The notes: generated by a model from the letters alone, not told the origin. A stretch of 64,000 nucleotides of DNA from Volvox africanus (GCA_030268105.1 BSDZ01000112.1:372001-436000), one strand, 5' to 3'. Shown: positions 34,765 to 46,823, counted from the first letter of the stretch. Numbers and translations are program-made.

Positions 34765-34995
34765 TTCACCTGCTGCTCAGAGCACAAGCTCATGCAGGCG
34801 ACACGGCAAAGCTACACAATCGACAAACAATTACAAACTGGAAGCAGCGACGATCATAACACCACACCCAAGATCCTCCACGAATGTATCCAACGGACTA
34901 GGCCGCTTGTTGTAGATATTAGCCATAGACGGGACCTACTTACAGAAAGATAAGGGTAAGACAGCCCGTGAACGAACCTGTCTCACCACCAAACT

Positions 34996-35852
34996 TGTTG
35001 TATACCTCTTAACTGCTCATGCACTTATCTGCACGTGTCAATCTAAACGTTAAGTGCCAAGTGCTGATTGCTCACAAAACAGACCAAAGCATTCGAACGA
35101 GCTTTCAAGGGCAGCGGAAGATTTCATAGTTGAAACGGTTACAACTTACAGTCCAATAGATGCGATGCGGTGTATGCGGTGCATGCGGTGCATTCGGCTA
35201 TCAGAACCAACGCCAGCCAATCATCATCTAACGGGCTATCTTTGCTAAGACTTGGCTCAGGCCAAATGTAGAGTAATACAGTTCAATATAATAATATTGA
35301 CGAGTATCCGATGAGAGCTTGGTAACAGCGTATCCTATTTGGCTGTCCTTGCACATATTATACTCGCGATACACCAGGTCCTAGCAGACTTATCACCGAT
35401 ATTCGCATGTAGTACATTTATCATTATCAATTATTATCATTTCATCATTGTTATCATTATCATTTCATATTTATCATATCAAGCCTTCCCGGCATTTATG
35501 CAATGCGAATGTCCAAATATTAATATTCGGTTGTAGCTTAACCACTGTGGTTGTCGAGAACTCACACTTCTCACACTCATGCGTCGATCATGCCAACATT
35601 ACAGTAATAATATAAAAAATATTATTACTTAAGAATTTATGCCATTTTAATGCTCATAAGCAATGTATGCGTATTAATCTTACAGCTGGCAACACAACAC
35701 CGAGAATCCTGATTTCACGGATTCCGGAATGCATAACTAGCTAAATATATACAGATATATTTGTTGATATCAATGCATTAATTACGTTCGCTTATCATCT
35801 TGTCCGGTTGCATCGACCGATGCATTGATGATAATTGACCCATTATACAACA
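34996..35852 (-). repeat. Copia-type LTR, copy 3
   Basis: Plus-strand ends TGTTGTATACC (34996) and ATTATACAACA (35852). On the minus strand, four bases after the LTR end, is TGGTGGTGAGACAGG at the same place as the PBS-like TGGTATCGAGACAGG of copy 1. The element interrupts Gypsy pol after GMIHPST. An alternative inner bound is TGTTGTAG at 34908. Confidence 0.65.
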
Positions 35853-37115
35853 ATGTGCTGGGGTGAATCATACCCTTCGTCAGCAAGCCTGTCACCTGGC
35901 ACTTCACCTCGTCAAACTCCAGTGGACTGAGCCTGTACATGGGTCGTGAAACAGGTTGTGCTCCAGGCACAAGTGGTATGGTATGATCCACAGGACGCAT
36001 AGGTGGAAGCCCAGGTACGTCATGAAAAACGTCTGCGTACCCTTGCAACAAGGCTGCGACCTCAGGATCCACAGAGGTTTAAGTGGTTGTTGCATTCAAA
36101 TGCAACCAAGGCCTCACAAGCAGTCCATGGGCGCCCTCTCGAATCTTCGAATCCTTGCGCCCCGCTGGCTTAGGTTCAGCTTGCTTGCCCATCGCGGCCC
36201 ACAGTGAAGTTAACCATGTCGAGGTGAGCCCCATATTGCCATAATGTTGAAGACCCCAGTATATATGTGGCAGCGTACATGAGCTCTTGCAACACATAAG
36301 GTCGGGTCACAACACGCAGAGGACCTATTCCAAGGTAAAGGGCGGCCACATCCACACTGTTAAATAGCACGGTGCCCGATTCGAATCACGAGATACACTG
36401 CATACCCGCCAGCAAAGCTGCAGCTTTACGGCAGCTATAGGCAGGTAGAAGGATGCATGCAGCAGTATCTGGACGTTGACACCTACACCTCGTATAAAAG
36501 GTCAGCTGCACTGACAGCTCGTGAAGAGATTAGGGGACGAACAAAACAGTGTGGTCTAATAAATCGAGAGACGACAGAGGGCAACACCCTGCAAACAAAT
36601 TACACAGCGGACCAAAACCCAAACGTCCAGTGCAACCATCAAGCGACATTCAATCTTCAGTCACATGTTCGATTTGTTCAAGGACCGAAGGCAACAGTGC
36701 CCTCACGAATGGCCACACTGACGACCACTCCTCACGCGCTTGTTCTGCGTTCCCAGGCGGATTCCCCCTCCAAACCAACCTGGGCAGTCCCCTACTATGG
36801 CTGCGGAGCCAAAGGCGGTTACAATGGGCAATCCCTCGTTGGATGGTCCAACGCACATCTCAGGCAGACCTTTTCTTTACTCCAACACGCAAGCTCGGAT
36901 TGCATGCATACCCATTTTGTCAGCCATGTGTCATTGTTCAGCATCCGCTTTGCATCCGGGACGACATCGTGCAAAGCCGCTGCAGTCGGCGGACCTCCCT
37001 TCCTCTTGCCTCCCACCGGACCCAAGCTCGGACCTGCACACGACCGTCGATGCAGCCGTAGGGAACCTACTGCCGGTTTCTCAATCAACAGCCTCAGTGT
37101 CACAAGCCGGATCAA
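35853..37115 (-). pseudogene. Gypsy gag-pol fragment
   Basis: On the minus strand from 37115: gag C-terminus with a CCHC knuckle (VCLRCALDHPTRDCPL, near 36830), a decayed middle with several stops, then LGIGPLRVVTRPYVLQ, a linker, PPMRPVDHTIPLVPGAQP, YRLSPLEFDEVKCQV and GMIHPST, where the Copia LTR cuts in at 35852. Same family as the copies at 9626-15955. Confidence 0.8.
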
Positions 37116-37119
37116 TATA

Positions 37120-37190
37120 CAATATACAATATATATAGTATGAACATTATATATATGTATAGTATACTATATATATATATATATACATAA
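37120..37190. repeat. AT microsatellite left of pheT fragment
   Basis: Tandem ATATAC/TATA units directly abut the bacterial fragment; a similar TA run (37514-37532) lies on its other side. Confidence 0.9.
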
Positions 37191-37191
37191 G

Positions 37192-37510
37192 CATGCAGCG
37201 GTTGGCCGAAAGAATATCCTATATAATTTGTAACATCAACTATAGCGGAAATAGACCCCACCCCAATATTTTCAAGATGCTCTCTTAACCATTTCGGGCT
37301 TTCTATATTTTGAAGATTTTTAAGTTCGTAAATTGCAAATAGTGGGCAGGCTTCCTGATTTAAAATATGAACTCCAGCATTTGAGGAAAAACTTCCTTTG
37401 CTTTCTGGAATTTCCAACTTCTTTAAAAACGCCTACCCCAGCAGCAGCCAAGTCTCGTGCGATACCGTAAACTCCAAGGCTATCAGCTCTATTTGGCGTT
37501 ACATTAATAT
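37192..37510 (-). pseudogene. pheT: Bacterial phenylalanyl-tRNA synthetase beta subunit (pheT) fragment
   Basis: The minus strand encodes [20 protein letters not shown], a frameshift near 37430 (VGVF to LKKLEIPES), then [33 protein letters not shown] and IVDVTNYIGYSFGQPLHAY. These are the order and spacing of the segment of bacterial PheT running into the B3/B4 domain, about residues 155-270. PheT forms the alpha2-beta2 synthetase in bacteria; the known organellar PheRS is a single chain without this region, so an organellar origin is unlikely. The fragment is AT-rich, truncated at both ends and frameshifted, hence non-functional. The residue choices (EACPLF, YSFGQP) are of Rickettsiales type. 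Transfer from an endosymbiont is inference; assembly contamination is unlikely because retroelement DNA lies nearby on both sides. Confidence 0.85.
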
Positions 37511-37514
37511 GGAT

Positions 37515-38200
37515 ATAGTATATATATATATAGTTTGAGCATTTATTTCCTGAAACAAGACCCTGGAAGCAAGGTTGCGTTCGCGTTATGTTTTTATTAT
37601 TATTCGTTTATTTCACAGGCGGCACAAATATTCGATGGAAATATATCGTATATCACATGGTGTGAGACGTGTAATTAGCGAGAGTGAGATGCACTTTAGT
37701 ATATCTGTACTATGCAGTACTATTTGCACTGGCCGGTACCTCGACGCCTGCCATTGGCAGAAACCCGCTATCTCACAGTTCAGCCGTCTACTCGAAATAT
37801 CCTGAAAACCGTTCGACATGATACGGCCCCGTGCTGCTGAACTCGCTCGCTCATCCGACTCCTGCCTGACTCGTGAGATGATAACTCCATATCCCCCAAT
37901 GGCCCCAATCCATACACACAAGCATCACCCCCTCGATTTCCCCGTGCCTCCCTGCCACGCACACCTCCGTGTCCCTGACTTCAACACTGGGCTCAATTGA
38001 TATCGTCCCTGGACCGCCAACTAGAGTGCGTGGATTCAGTGCCTGATTTTGTGTTTTCTGAAATTTGTGACCAACACTACTGTAGTAGTCGTACAGTGCG
38101 ACACGCATACACCGACGAACATAAAGATAAGGTGCTAGTACGCTCGTACATATTCAGTACCTCCAGAGGCCTTATGTTGTTGTATCTCTGTCATATATAT
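37515..38200. other. No gene seen
   Basis: Short frames only, no motif. Confidence 0.5.
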
Positions 38201-38201
38201 C

Positions 38202-38347
38202 CGCCTACATACATGCAGCAAAGACCCCATCGTTAGGTAGATGTCCACCAGCCAGCAGGTAACTGGTAATAACTGGTAATAACTGGTAACTGCCAATCAT
38301 CCCAGACATTACATAGCCGTACATAATACCTCATGCCTGATTAGGAT
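38202..38347 (+). repeat. Dispersed 145-bp repeat, copy 2
   Basis: Same order as 23658-23800: CTACATACATGCAGCAAAGA, GATGTCCACCAGCCAGCAGG, tandem TAACTGGTAA and TGCCTGATTAGG. Confidence 0.85.
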
Positions 38348-38349
38348 CC

Positions 38350-39195
38350 CAAACATTCAGCAACAACATAAATAAAATATATAGTTCCCCACCAGGTCTG
38401 CCCAAAGATGAGTTCGTGGCGTGGTAATACGTGTCACGACTGATGGTGTTACTGGACACAGCAGTCGCCGGTGTGCGAACTATCCGTGTATATATGATGA
38501 TTATGATAAAATTGGAAGTGAGAGGCCTAGGATGGAGCGGGGATTCAGTTTGCTGACCCGGTCGGCTTAGTTTATGGGCAGTTTATGCCCGAAAAAGCCC
38601 CTCAGGCTATACGGCACGGAGATGCCAAAAGGTGAGAAGCGATCCCAAAGAGCTCGGAGATTAGGTTATATTTATCTTAATAACATATAGACCTTTATCC
38701 TTTATCTTTTGCGTTAGTTGGTTTGTATCGGTTGAGACTGATGGCGTTTGGCGTCCGATGACGGGCTGTACGGCACCAGAGTCGAACAGATATTTTGGCG
38801 ATGATGAGGCAAGTGACCTCTGTCACTTGGCTCTAGAAGCGTTAAGTTCTTCTTGAGCGTAAAAAGACCACCATTATATATCTTTTCCTCGTAATCTATA
38901 ACGACGTGAGTGCCGTCCAATCCATTCTGCCGGACCGATCGTAGGGCTTAGGTCCCGACACCGAGCCGCAGCCAGCAGGTGCTACTTTCTGCAGCCGACG
39001 GACGGACAGCCAGCTGGAGACAGCAGCTCAACTCATGTCCCTTCAAGATTCTTCCAAGGCCTTAAACCCTATCCAGCTATGAGGGTGTGCCCAAGCCATG
39101 GGTACCCGCCCTTTGGGGAGGTTCCCATGTACAACGGCAATATACTTTAAACCCTTCTGCTCTGTGGAGTCTATGCTGCTGTGATCGCATTCAGC
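38350..39195. other. Degraded retroelement-like sequence
   Basis: A minus-strand PKYLFDSGAVQPVIG near 38760-38805 resembles a retroviral-type aspartic protease (DSGA). It is out of order with the RT/RNase H fragment to its right, so it is probably a separate piece. Nothing else is clear. Confidence 0.35.
39077..39128. repeat. Left arm of inverted repeat
   Basis: TATGAGGGTGTGCCCAAGCC, ATGGG and CCGCCCTTTGGGG, repeated inverted at 40430-40485. The two arms flank the Gypsy RT fragment. Confidence 0.75.
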
Positions 39196-39199
39196 AAAA

Positions 39200-40030
39200 T
39201 CAGCCTGTGCAATGCGGGATGGCGCGATAGTGCGTCAGCCACTAAGTTCAAACGTCCAGGGCGATATAGCAATTCGAGGTTGAACTGTTCTAGGAATTCT
39301 ACCCATCGTGTTTGTCTGCGGCGTAGTTGAGCCTACCTGTTTAGGTATATCAGCGGCATGATGTGTGACCAACGTAAATGGAATAGAGCTCTGTGGGTAG
39401 CATCGCCATTCTCACAAGGCATTAATAATTCTTGTCCTCGCGTGCCGTAATTACGTTCGGCAGGTGAAAATTTCATTAAGGTAAAAGCCACCGGGCGATT
39501 TTCTTGATGGAGTACGGCACCCGTACCGTTGAGCGAAGCGTCGGATACGACCTCGAGCGGAATAGTTTCGAATAAAACGGCAGATCCAATTCAACAAAAG
39601 ATCTGAGTTGGGATACATCTTGGGAGTGGGCTGGTTTCCTAAAGCTAAAAACAATTCTAAGATGCGCGGCATGTTCTGTGGCGTTCTTTGAAAAGATGAA
39701 AGCGTCGTCCAAATAACCTGTGACAAATCTGTTAGAGATATGGTGCGAAAATCCGATTCATTGCGGTAGACAAACCGAACGGTAGAACACGCCATTCAAT
39801 GTGTCCTAGTGGCGTCGTACAGCAGTCTCTAAAGCTCTGTAACCTATGCACATTCGGAGTTCTCCAGTCTTCTTTGCAACGAAGAGAATGGGGCACCAAA
39901 AGGGGACGTGGATGGTCTAAGGAAGCCTTTCTGTAGCAAATCTGTAACTTGCTTTTCAACCTCTGCGAGTTCAAGTTGGAATAAGCGAAACTGAGGCCTG
40001 AAAACGGTTTGTGAATCGGGTTCATATTCG
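39200..40030 (-). pseudogene. Second Gypsy family: RT to RNase H fragment
   Basis: Minus strand, frames interrupted: FQLELAEVEKQVTDLLQKGF, LRPSTSPFGAPILFVAKKTG and LRMCIGYRA near 39840-39990, further RT pieces, and then the end of RNase H at 39200-39330 (LNRQAQLRRRQTRWVEFLEQ, LLYRPGRLNLVADALSRHP). Several frameshifts. The sequence differs clearly from the Gypsy family at 9.6-16 kb and 35.9-37.1 kb. Confidence 0.8.
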
Positions 40031-40429
40031 TTTTATAGTGTTTTCCATTATATGAGTGGATAAAGTGAAGAGACCGGAGCGAAGCCTGGTGAGGGCTTAC
40101 AGGTCTAGGTGCAATTTGAAATATTCGCCGCTATGAGTCGGCCATACACAGGTTACCTCTCATATATATTGTCCAAAAACTACAAGGGTATGCATGGCAC
40201 ATGGGGCTGACGGGATACCGCAAATGTTGTACAGCCGTAACTGGCCCGGGGCAGCCAGTAGGTTCAGAATCGCGAAACAAGCTGGCGGATTATGCCGCGG
40301 TTCCTTCCTAGAATTTCCTGAACTCATTCAGTGTGTCTGCGGGGTGCAATGCAGTCGCGGCAAATATGCTTCCCTGCTGAATTCTTTTGGGCAGCTTCAA
40401 AACCGCTCCAAGGGAAGGCAGCCCTGGTA

Positions 40430-40485
40430 CAAAGGAACCTCCACAAAGGGCGGGTCCCCATGGCTTGGACACACCCTCATATCTC
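40430..40485. repeat. Right arm of inverted repeat
   Basis: Contains CAAAGGGCGGGTCCCCATGG and CTTGGACACACCCTCATA, the inverted match of 39077-39128. Confidence 0.75.
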
Positions 40486-41399
40486 CCCCTATCCCATAGC
40501 CATGTGACAACACTGCCGTGTAGGAGCAAGATCATCTCCGAGCGCTTGTGATAGCTAGAGTTAGGTTTCCGCAACCTAGCCTAGCCGGACACTTGCTACT
40601 CTGTTCGTCGCTGCCTACGCTCAGCTCCTCGCGCGGTAGACACTCAGCTTCGTGACCCACCCTAGGGTCACTTGAACTTTCAACGCTTAAGTCGACTACA
40701 TCCAGCCAAATCCTTTGTCGCAAGTCCACTGCCTTGCCTACCAGTTGCTCTGAGGCTATCCTTGTGCCGCCTACTGCAACTCAATGTCTACTAGGCGCCA
40801 GCCGGACAAGCAGAAGCCCTCGCAGAAGTCCTCACCGGAGCCGACCGGACCACGACTCTCCTTGGTGACTCGAAGGAAGCCTGGCTCCGGAGCCTGAGCG
40901 CTCATCGTCAAGGAAGTTGATACCTCAGGTCAGTGTCGCCTAGACAGGCAGTTCACTACAGCCCCGAGCTGCGGCATCAAAGTACCTCACGGGGACGGGA
41001 TCAGCGCGATTCTTCACATGCTCACCATTACCCACATCATCCCACACGCCGGCGATTGTGGAGAGATGGCACCTAACCGGTGGATGTCTACTGACCCCCG
41101 GGTCGGCAGGCAGAAGACGGTCGGTTTCCCTGAGTTGCCATTACCTGCAGTGAGCGCGGCTGAGGCCCCTGACGCCCCAGTTAGCGATGCAGAGGTAGGA
41201 AAAGTGGGACTTCCAAGCGGTACGGCCACACCCCTAGCGGCGCGGTTACCCCCAAGTAGGCGCGAACATCACCGAGGAAGGCAAGGCAGACCTCCCTAGC
41301 GGTGCGATGATTGTCGTCGTCCTGCCTACCATTATTTAGGACAGAGGTAGTTCCAGTAGCTGCTGCATGTGTAATCCTGCTGCCTCTGATCGATCTGCC

Positions 41400-41400
<1 letters not shown>

Positions 41401-41446
<46 letters not shown>

Positions 41447-41448
41447 AC
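41401..41448. repeat. (ATG)n microsatellite
   Basis: Sixteen tandem ATG units. Confidence 0.98.
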
Positions 41449-42476
41449 GTCATATAATGATGATAATGACACCTTCTGAAGCGGGAAACGTATACTCCAC
41501 TGCTGAGGCCGCCGCCTGCTGAACATGTTGCATAAAACTAAATCAAACTCGATGACGATCGATGATGATGATGATGTTGGACCCAGGGGTTGGCAGTACA
41601 AATAAGCATCATAAAACACGTCAGCGCATACAAGTGTGTCAATCAGCACACAGCAGCCCGCCCGATTATTGCAACCCTTGGAGTGATGCCTGATGTGACG
41701 CATGAGTGCGCCTAATGACTGAGGGGTATTTAACCCATCAGATATCCTTTTTTCACTTCACACTACAGCGCAGGTCTGTAAAATATCATGATGTATAATG
41801 ATTAAGCAAGACCCCTGATCTGTCATTGACTTGCAAGCCCTTTACAATTATTAGTGTATATGACATGACAGCCTGCCGTACGATACATTTCTTACTCAGA
41901 AGCACACTGCGTTGTATAGTTTACTGCAAAAGTGGAAATTTGGCTATGCGCCCAAGCAACAGGACTAAAACCCCGCTGCTGGCCATGCCAGTGTTTGGAT
42001 GAGCAGGTGCATGCAGTATCCATTCAAGCCCCGTCATCCCTCGGGCCCCACTTATCACCACCACCACCCCCGCATACATCTTTGGGGCTAATTTGCTACG
42101 CACATCAGTAACAGGGCAAGACCATAATCTTTAAATGATACCACTTGGGGAATGCGGTAAGGGCAATTGCAAAAGTGATGTCACGACGTCATCAATCTTA
42201 ACGATTCACGGCACCCTCGTTCCTTATTCCTGTCCCACGGCTCCAGGTATGTGGACTCCAGATAGCCTAGGGGCTTTAATTCCCTCCCTACCTTCCCCTC
42301 GTCGTGTTCTGTCGTCATGTGTTCTTCCTATCATGCCCAACGTGTACCTCTTGCAGCCTCCAAGCCTTATCCCTGCCAGGCAGCAGCCTCAGTTCCACTG
42401 CTACCCATATGACTTGGGTCATAACTCCAGCTGAGCCGAGCCTCCAGGTGCTGGTTTATCCCTGTTATGTCCGCCC

Positions 42477-42735
42477 AAGCAAATAAGGCCCAATCGGAAG
42501 ATGTCCATACACAGTCCATTCCGGATACCAGCTACCCGTCGACACTCCAATACTACAGTATACTACAGGTGCCTCCATACAGTGTATCATCGTTCTCCCA
42601 ATCTCTCACATCACTCCACCGCCCCCTGTTATAACTCTCCCCTGTTATAATACTCGCCTAACAGTAAAGGCCCGATCGGAAGATGTTCCGTTTCCTGTTC
42701 ATCCAGGATAATAGCCATAAATGGATACCCCAAAG
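42477..42735 (-). repeat. Dispersed 'ATCTTCCGATCGGGCC' repeat, two inverted copies
   Basis: GGCCCAATCGGAAGATG at 42487-42503 and GGCCCGATCGGAAGATG at about 42669-42685, the latter followed by ATCCAGGATAATAG and GGATACCCCAAAGGATAC, matching 16925-17005 inverted. Confidence 0.65.
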
Positions 42736-43233
42736 GATACTACATCTATTACCCCTCAGATGGTGCGTCCTCAGATGGGTGCGTCCTCGCGTCCTACAGC
42801 CAATCTCCCTTATATATAGTCAGATAGATTTGGTCCCTCTCGGTCTGGTGGTGGGACTTAATACCTCCTAACATCTCCCGCCCAACATCCTGACCGCCCA
42901 CACGCTTGCAATGGTGGAGGGTCTCGAACCCGGAGGTAGGTAAACCCCAGAATACGAAGCCCCTCCGCACAGTGTTGCCCTGTTCAGATTCTCAGTTTCT
43001 TCCCCCGCATTGATCACTCACATACACAATTCTCTCGACTTCCAAGTTCTTGACTTTACAGAGCCTCACTGATGACGTTTGCGACCCTCCCTACGATCCC
43101 CGATGTGTATGTGTATGTGGATGTGTATGTGGATGTGGCGCGTCACAGCCACCTAAGACTGTCGCTTGCAGCCACACACATGAGTCCGGGTGACGGATTT
43201 CTCCTGTTCGCCCCAACACCGCTCACCGCCTCA

Positions 43234-44241
43234 CAGGTAGCTGCATTTTTGCCGATAGGCCTTGCTGTTGCTGCAGCAGCTGGAGCTTAGGCACTATCGT
43301 TGGGATGTGCGTAGAAGCAGCTGCAGCAGATCCTGATGCTGATGCGACAGCAGCAGTGCCAGTGGGTGCAGGTGCATGCACGTTCGGCTGCGGATGTAGT
43401 GATGCTGTGACGTTACCCTGCGGGTGTGCATGTGGGTGTGCGTTAGGCTGCGCTTGTGGTATCTGTGGATGCAATTTGCCTTGCAGTGTTGTCCGTAATG
43501 AAGACTGATGCCGCGGCTGCTGGTGCTGGTGCTGCTGAGGCAGAGGCTGTAGCTGTGGCTGCGGCTTCTGAGGCTGATGACGCTGTTGTTGCGACGGCGG
43601 TTGCAGCAACGCGGTATCACACAGCCCACACCAGCGATCCAGCTGTTGAATGATTGTATTGACATTAACTCCCTGGCCACGTGCGGTCCCATCGTACTGC
43701 TGCACGTCAGAGTGCGGTTGCAGCTGCACAATCAGAGGCCGCGGCGGCGGCGTGGCCCCCGCAACTTCTCCCGTCGGCTTCGAAACTGCTGCCGCTTCCG
43801 CCGCCTCCCCTCGTGGTGGTGACGTCGACCGCCTCGCCGCATCCTTGGCACGCCGCGCGGCAACTTTAGCGCGTCGTTCCGCTGCCACAGCACGGTCCAC
43901 GGCCTCCGCGGCGGCGCGCTGCGCCGCTTCCGCTGCTGCGGCGGCACGTGCCGCTGCTGCCGCGGCCGCGCGCCCAGCGTGCACCACCTCCGCGCGCTCT
44001 GCCGCATCGTGTTCCGTAGCTGCGGCAACAGCATCCCGCGACGCAGCGGCGGCAGTTTCCAGTGCTGCCACCTCTGCTGCCATCTGCAAGAGAGAGCGCT
44101 CCAGTGCAAATAGCGTCTCCGGGTCAGCACTGGCTGGCCGATTACCGCGGAAAGCTTCTGACCGGTTGGGTGAGTGCCGGTGAGCGCTCCTGCGTCCGAG
44201 TTGGTCCTGCTGCCCCTTGCCACCCTTCCTCGCACTCCCTG
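43234..44241 (-). CDS. Exon of an Ala-rich, Gln/His-rich protein, function unknown
   Basis: A long minus-strand open segment from an acceptor (TTACAATAAGCAG, near 44242) to a possible donor (CCT|GTGAGG, near 43234), or to a stop at 43223 if unspliced. It encodes a basic stretch, then an Ala-rich predicted helix (DPETLFALERSLLQMAAEVA and on), an RRAKVAARRAKDAARR-type basic segment, a short ordered block (VNVNTIIQQLDRWCGLCDTA) and a long Gln/His/Pro-rich tail. This composition suggests a nuclear or scaffold protein, but I recognise no domain. It may be a 3' exon of the same gene as 47034-48675. Confidence 0.5.
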
Positions 44242-44829
44242 CTTATTGTAAAGTGAATCGATCAAATGACAAGTTGGCAAATGGTAAAAGCCGAAATGGG
44301 TATAAAAATACACCGAATGAGGGCAAATACATGAATATAAATGGCAATACAGGCGCCATGTAAAGGCCAAAGGGGAATGGCAACGAAACGCCAAGGGATG
44401 CGAGGAGCGCTGGAGAATGCCTCATCCAGAAGATGGTGAGAAGCTAAATACAATCAGGGACCAAGGACGTGCGCGCGGTGTGCCGTAGGTTCCACTTTGG
44501 AGAACAGCTCCCAGCAAGTGCCTGATCTCACTGATCTCACTGATCCCAGTGATCTCACTGATCCTAATTGGCAGAGCGCTGCTAAAGATCAAGTTTACGT
44601 GCATCTACCCGTCTGTGCATCCATGCGTGGGACTAAGGGACTCAGTTAAGGGCGGGGAACAACCGCTGTGTTGGCAGCTGGGACAGGGGTGCTGTGTCCA
44701 GTACCACCATTATCAACACTACCACCACCGTCACCAGGGGGAGAGAGGGGCAACCCTAACGATTCTCAATTTACTTGACCTGTCACAGGCTCCGTTAACT
44801 CACCGCCTAACGGCCACAGGACCCATAAG

Positions 44830-45148
44830 CTCATTTTGCATAAAGACCTGACCCACGGGTCTGTTTCGCATACCTGGCCCACGGGTCCGTTTCGCACGGA
44901 CAAGGCGGCCCTTCCTAGACGTAATAGCGCTCCATCCCAGCGCCTTCCTCCGGGTGCTGGCACCGCCGCCCGCGGGTCCTCCACCAGCGCCCCGCCGCGC
45001 CGGGGTGCGACCGCCAGTTGACCGCGACCTGAAGGGGGCGGCGCCGCTGCCACCGTGGCTGTCGTCAGCTCCTCCCGCGCCACGGTTTCGGACGTAATGA
45101 CGAGTCGGAGTCAGGTGCGGTGTGGAGGAGGACCTGCAATTGGGGAGC
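44830..45148 (-). CDS. Possible exon of a Gly/Arg-rich protein
   Basis: Minus strand, preceded by an acceptor-like TTGCAG near 45149; open for about 100 codons (SSSTPHLTPTRHYVRNRGAG and on). Low complexity; a real exon of the neighbouring minus-strand gene is possible but not proven. Confidence 0.3.
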
Positions 45149-45154
45149 ATCATT

Positions 45155-46150
45155 GGCGGTCGTCATTAGGGAATGCAGCATCCGTCAGAATGACCAACCG
45201 TTACTTAATCTAAAAACCAACTCCAAAACCCAAAAACCTCAAAACCCTGGCACCCATCAAATCCGTAAGCATCACAAAAGCTGAAGAAGACATTTAAATG
45301 ATATGAGGGGTAAGTCGAGCTTCCTAGACACATCCCAGGGCTGCCGTTTGCGCATCCCAGTCCCCCCCCGGCCCCCCCCCCCCGTCCTGTTTCATGCAGT
45401 TCCTAGGGCGGTCGTGCAGATGTTGCGGGCAGTGATAGCATGCATGCACTACGACGGCAAGGAGCGGTTCGCTACGGCATGACGCATTAGGTAATTCAGT
45501 AATTAAGCTCACGGATTTTCGCTGGGTGCCGGTGCTAATCGGTCTATTGCTCCTGTGTGGAAATCGGAGCCACTCCCGTGAGCGGCGGCAGGGAATCCGC
45601 GACAGTGACGCAGGCGCGATTGGCAGCAACGACGTAGGCAATCCCCGTCCAGCAGCAGCGGTGTCGGCAATCCCCAGCAGCAGGAGCCGCTGTACCCCGG
45701 ACCATACCTGGGGCGTGACAGAAACCGCTGAGCAGGTGACAGCGTGCGGGTACGTGTCGTTGCGGGTGTGGTGGTGGTGGCCGTGCCGGGGTGCTTCCGT
45801 CGCTTTAGTCCAGCACGAACCGGGACGTTGCCGGAAATGGCACCGGACCGCCGTGGACTCGATCTGCGACAATGCGGAGAGCAAAAGGCGCAGAGAGATG
45901 TGAGAGAGAAATAGAGGAGATGGATGCTATGAAGGCGGAGAAGGAGAAGGAAAAGGAGAAGGAATGGGAAGATGCCAGAAAACATTGGAAGGCGAACTAC
46001 AGCAAGAGAAAGATAAGCCTTCATGACGTCGGGAAGTTGCGACTTTGGGTTCTAAGTGTGAGGTTATCGACTTTTGAGGCTGACTACTCGGAGAGTTGAG
46101 GTCGGAAGACCGCTGGTGGGGTCGCAAACCCTCTCAAGGCCCCCACTCCC

Positions 46151-46211
<61 letters not shown>

Positions 46212-46823
46212 TATCTTTCGGTGCACCACATCCCGCCTTGCGAGATGCTCCCACAGCTACAGAAATTCATCCTGGCCCACCTCCGCAACAGCTTTTTGGA
46301 GCTGCTGCCTCGACCGCCCTGCCTGCCTGGACTCGCACGGCTGTCAGTAGCCCGGCGCTGCTGCCGCTGTTTTGTGAACAGGTGGTCGTAATTCCCCTGC
46401 GTAAGTCAGCAGCAAGCGAGCAGCGCAATGGGTACCGGTTTCGTACGTATAGGTAAAGCGTCACCGGGAAGGGAAAGAAAATTGCGAACATGGCGACGAC
46501 GATGACGACGAAGATAATGAAGATAATGAAGATGATGAAGGATGAAGCGGCCAAAAGCCAAACCCAGAAGGCAACTACGGTAACTGAAGATTTAACGAGA
46601 GCGTGCGGGGAATATTTATGCAGCACAAATAGTTTTCCGGACGCCTAGAAGCGGGAGGAAGTCAGGGGTTAGGGTGGGGACGAGAGGGCTCGTCTCGTGA
46701 TGCATATAAGTATATGTAAATGTATATGTATACCGTACCCTGTCTAAGTCTTGGCAGTATATCTCTCATATCCTGCCTGACCCATGAGATAACTACTTAT
46801 AATTATCTGTATCTGTATGTTAG
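45155..46823. other. No clear exon; tetranucleotide repeat
   Basis: Open frames exist on both strands but GC-rich simple sequence makes them unreliable. An acceptor-like site at about 46648 (CTTCTAG) is in phase with the 47034 donor and would continue ASGKLFVLHKYSPHALVKSS. Confidence 0.4.
46152..46210. repeat. (CAGA)n / (CGGA)n microsatellite
   Basis: Tandem CAGA units turning into CGGA units. Confidence 0.97.

Larger units (their letters stand above)
40500..43060. other. No clear gene; repeats
   Basis: A plus frame at 41018-41299 could be a gag start but shows no motif. A (ATG)n run is at 41401-41448. Inverted copies of the 16-kb dispersed repeat are at 42477-42540 and 42660-42735. Confidence 0.45.

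Noticed and set aside
36457..37143. 228-codon plus-strand open frame
   Set aside because: The minus strand carries a Gypsy gag with a CCHC knuckle here; the plus frame has no domain and runs into an AT repeat.
41401..41448. Possible CRISPR-like or regulatory tandem array
   Set aside because: Plain ATG trinucleotide repeat with no spacers; no CRISPR array anywhere in the window.
45872..46099. Plus-strand Lys/Glu-rich frame (MRRAKGAERCEREIEEMDAM)
   Set aside because: Purine-rich simple sequence; no splice partners, and neighbouring exons are on the other strand.
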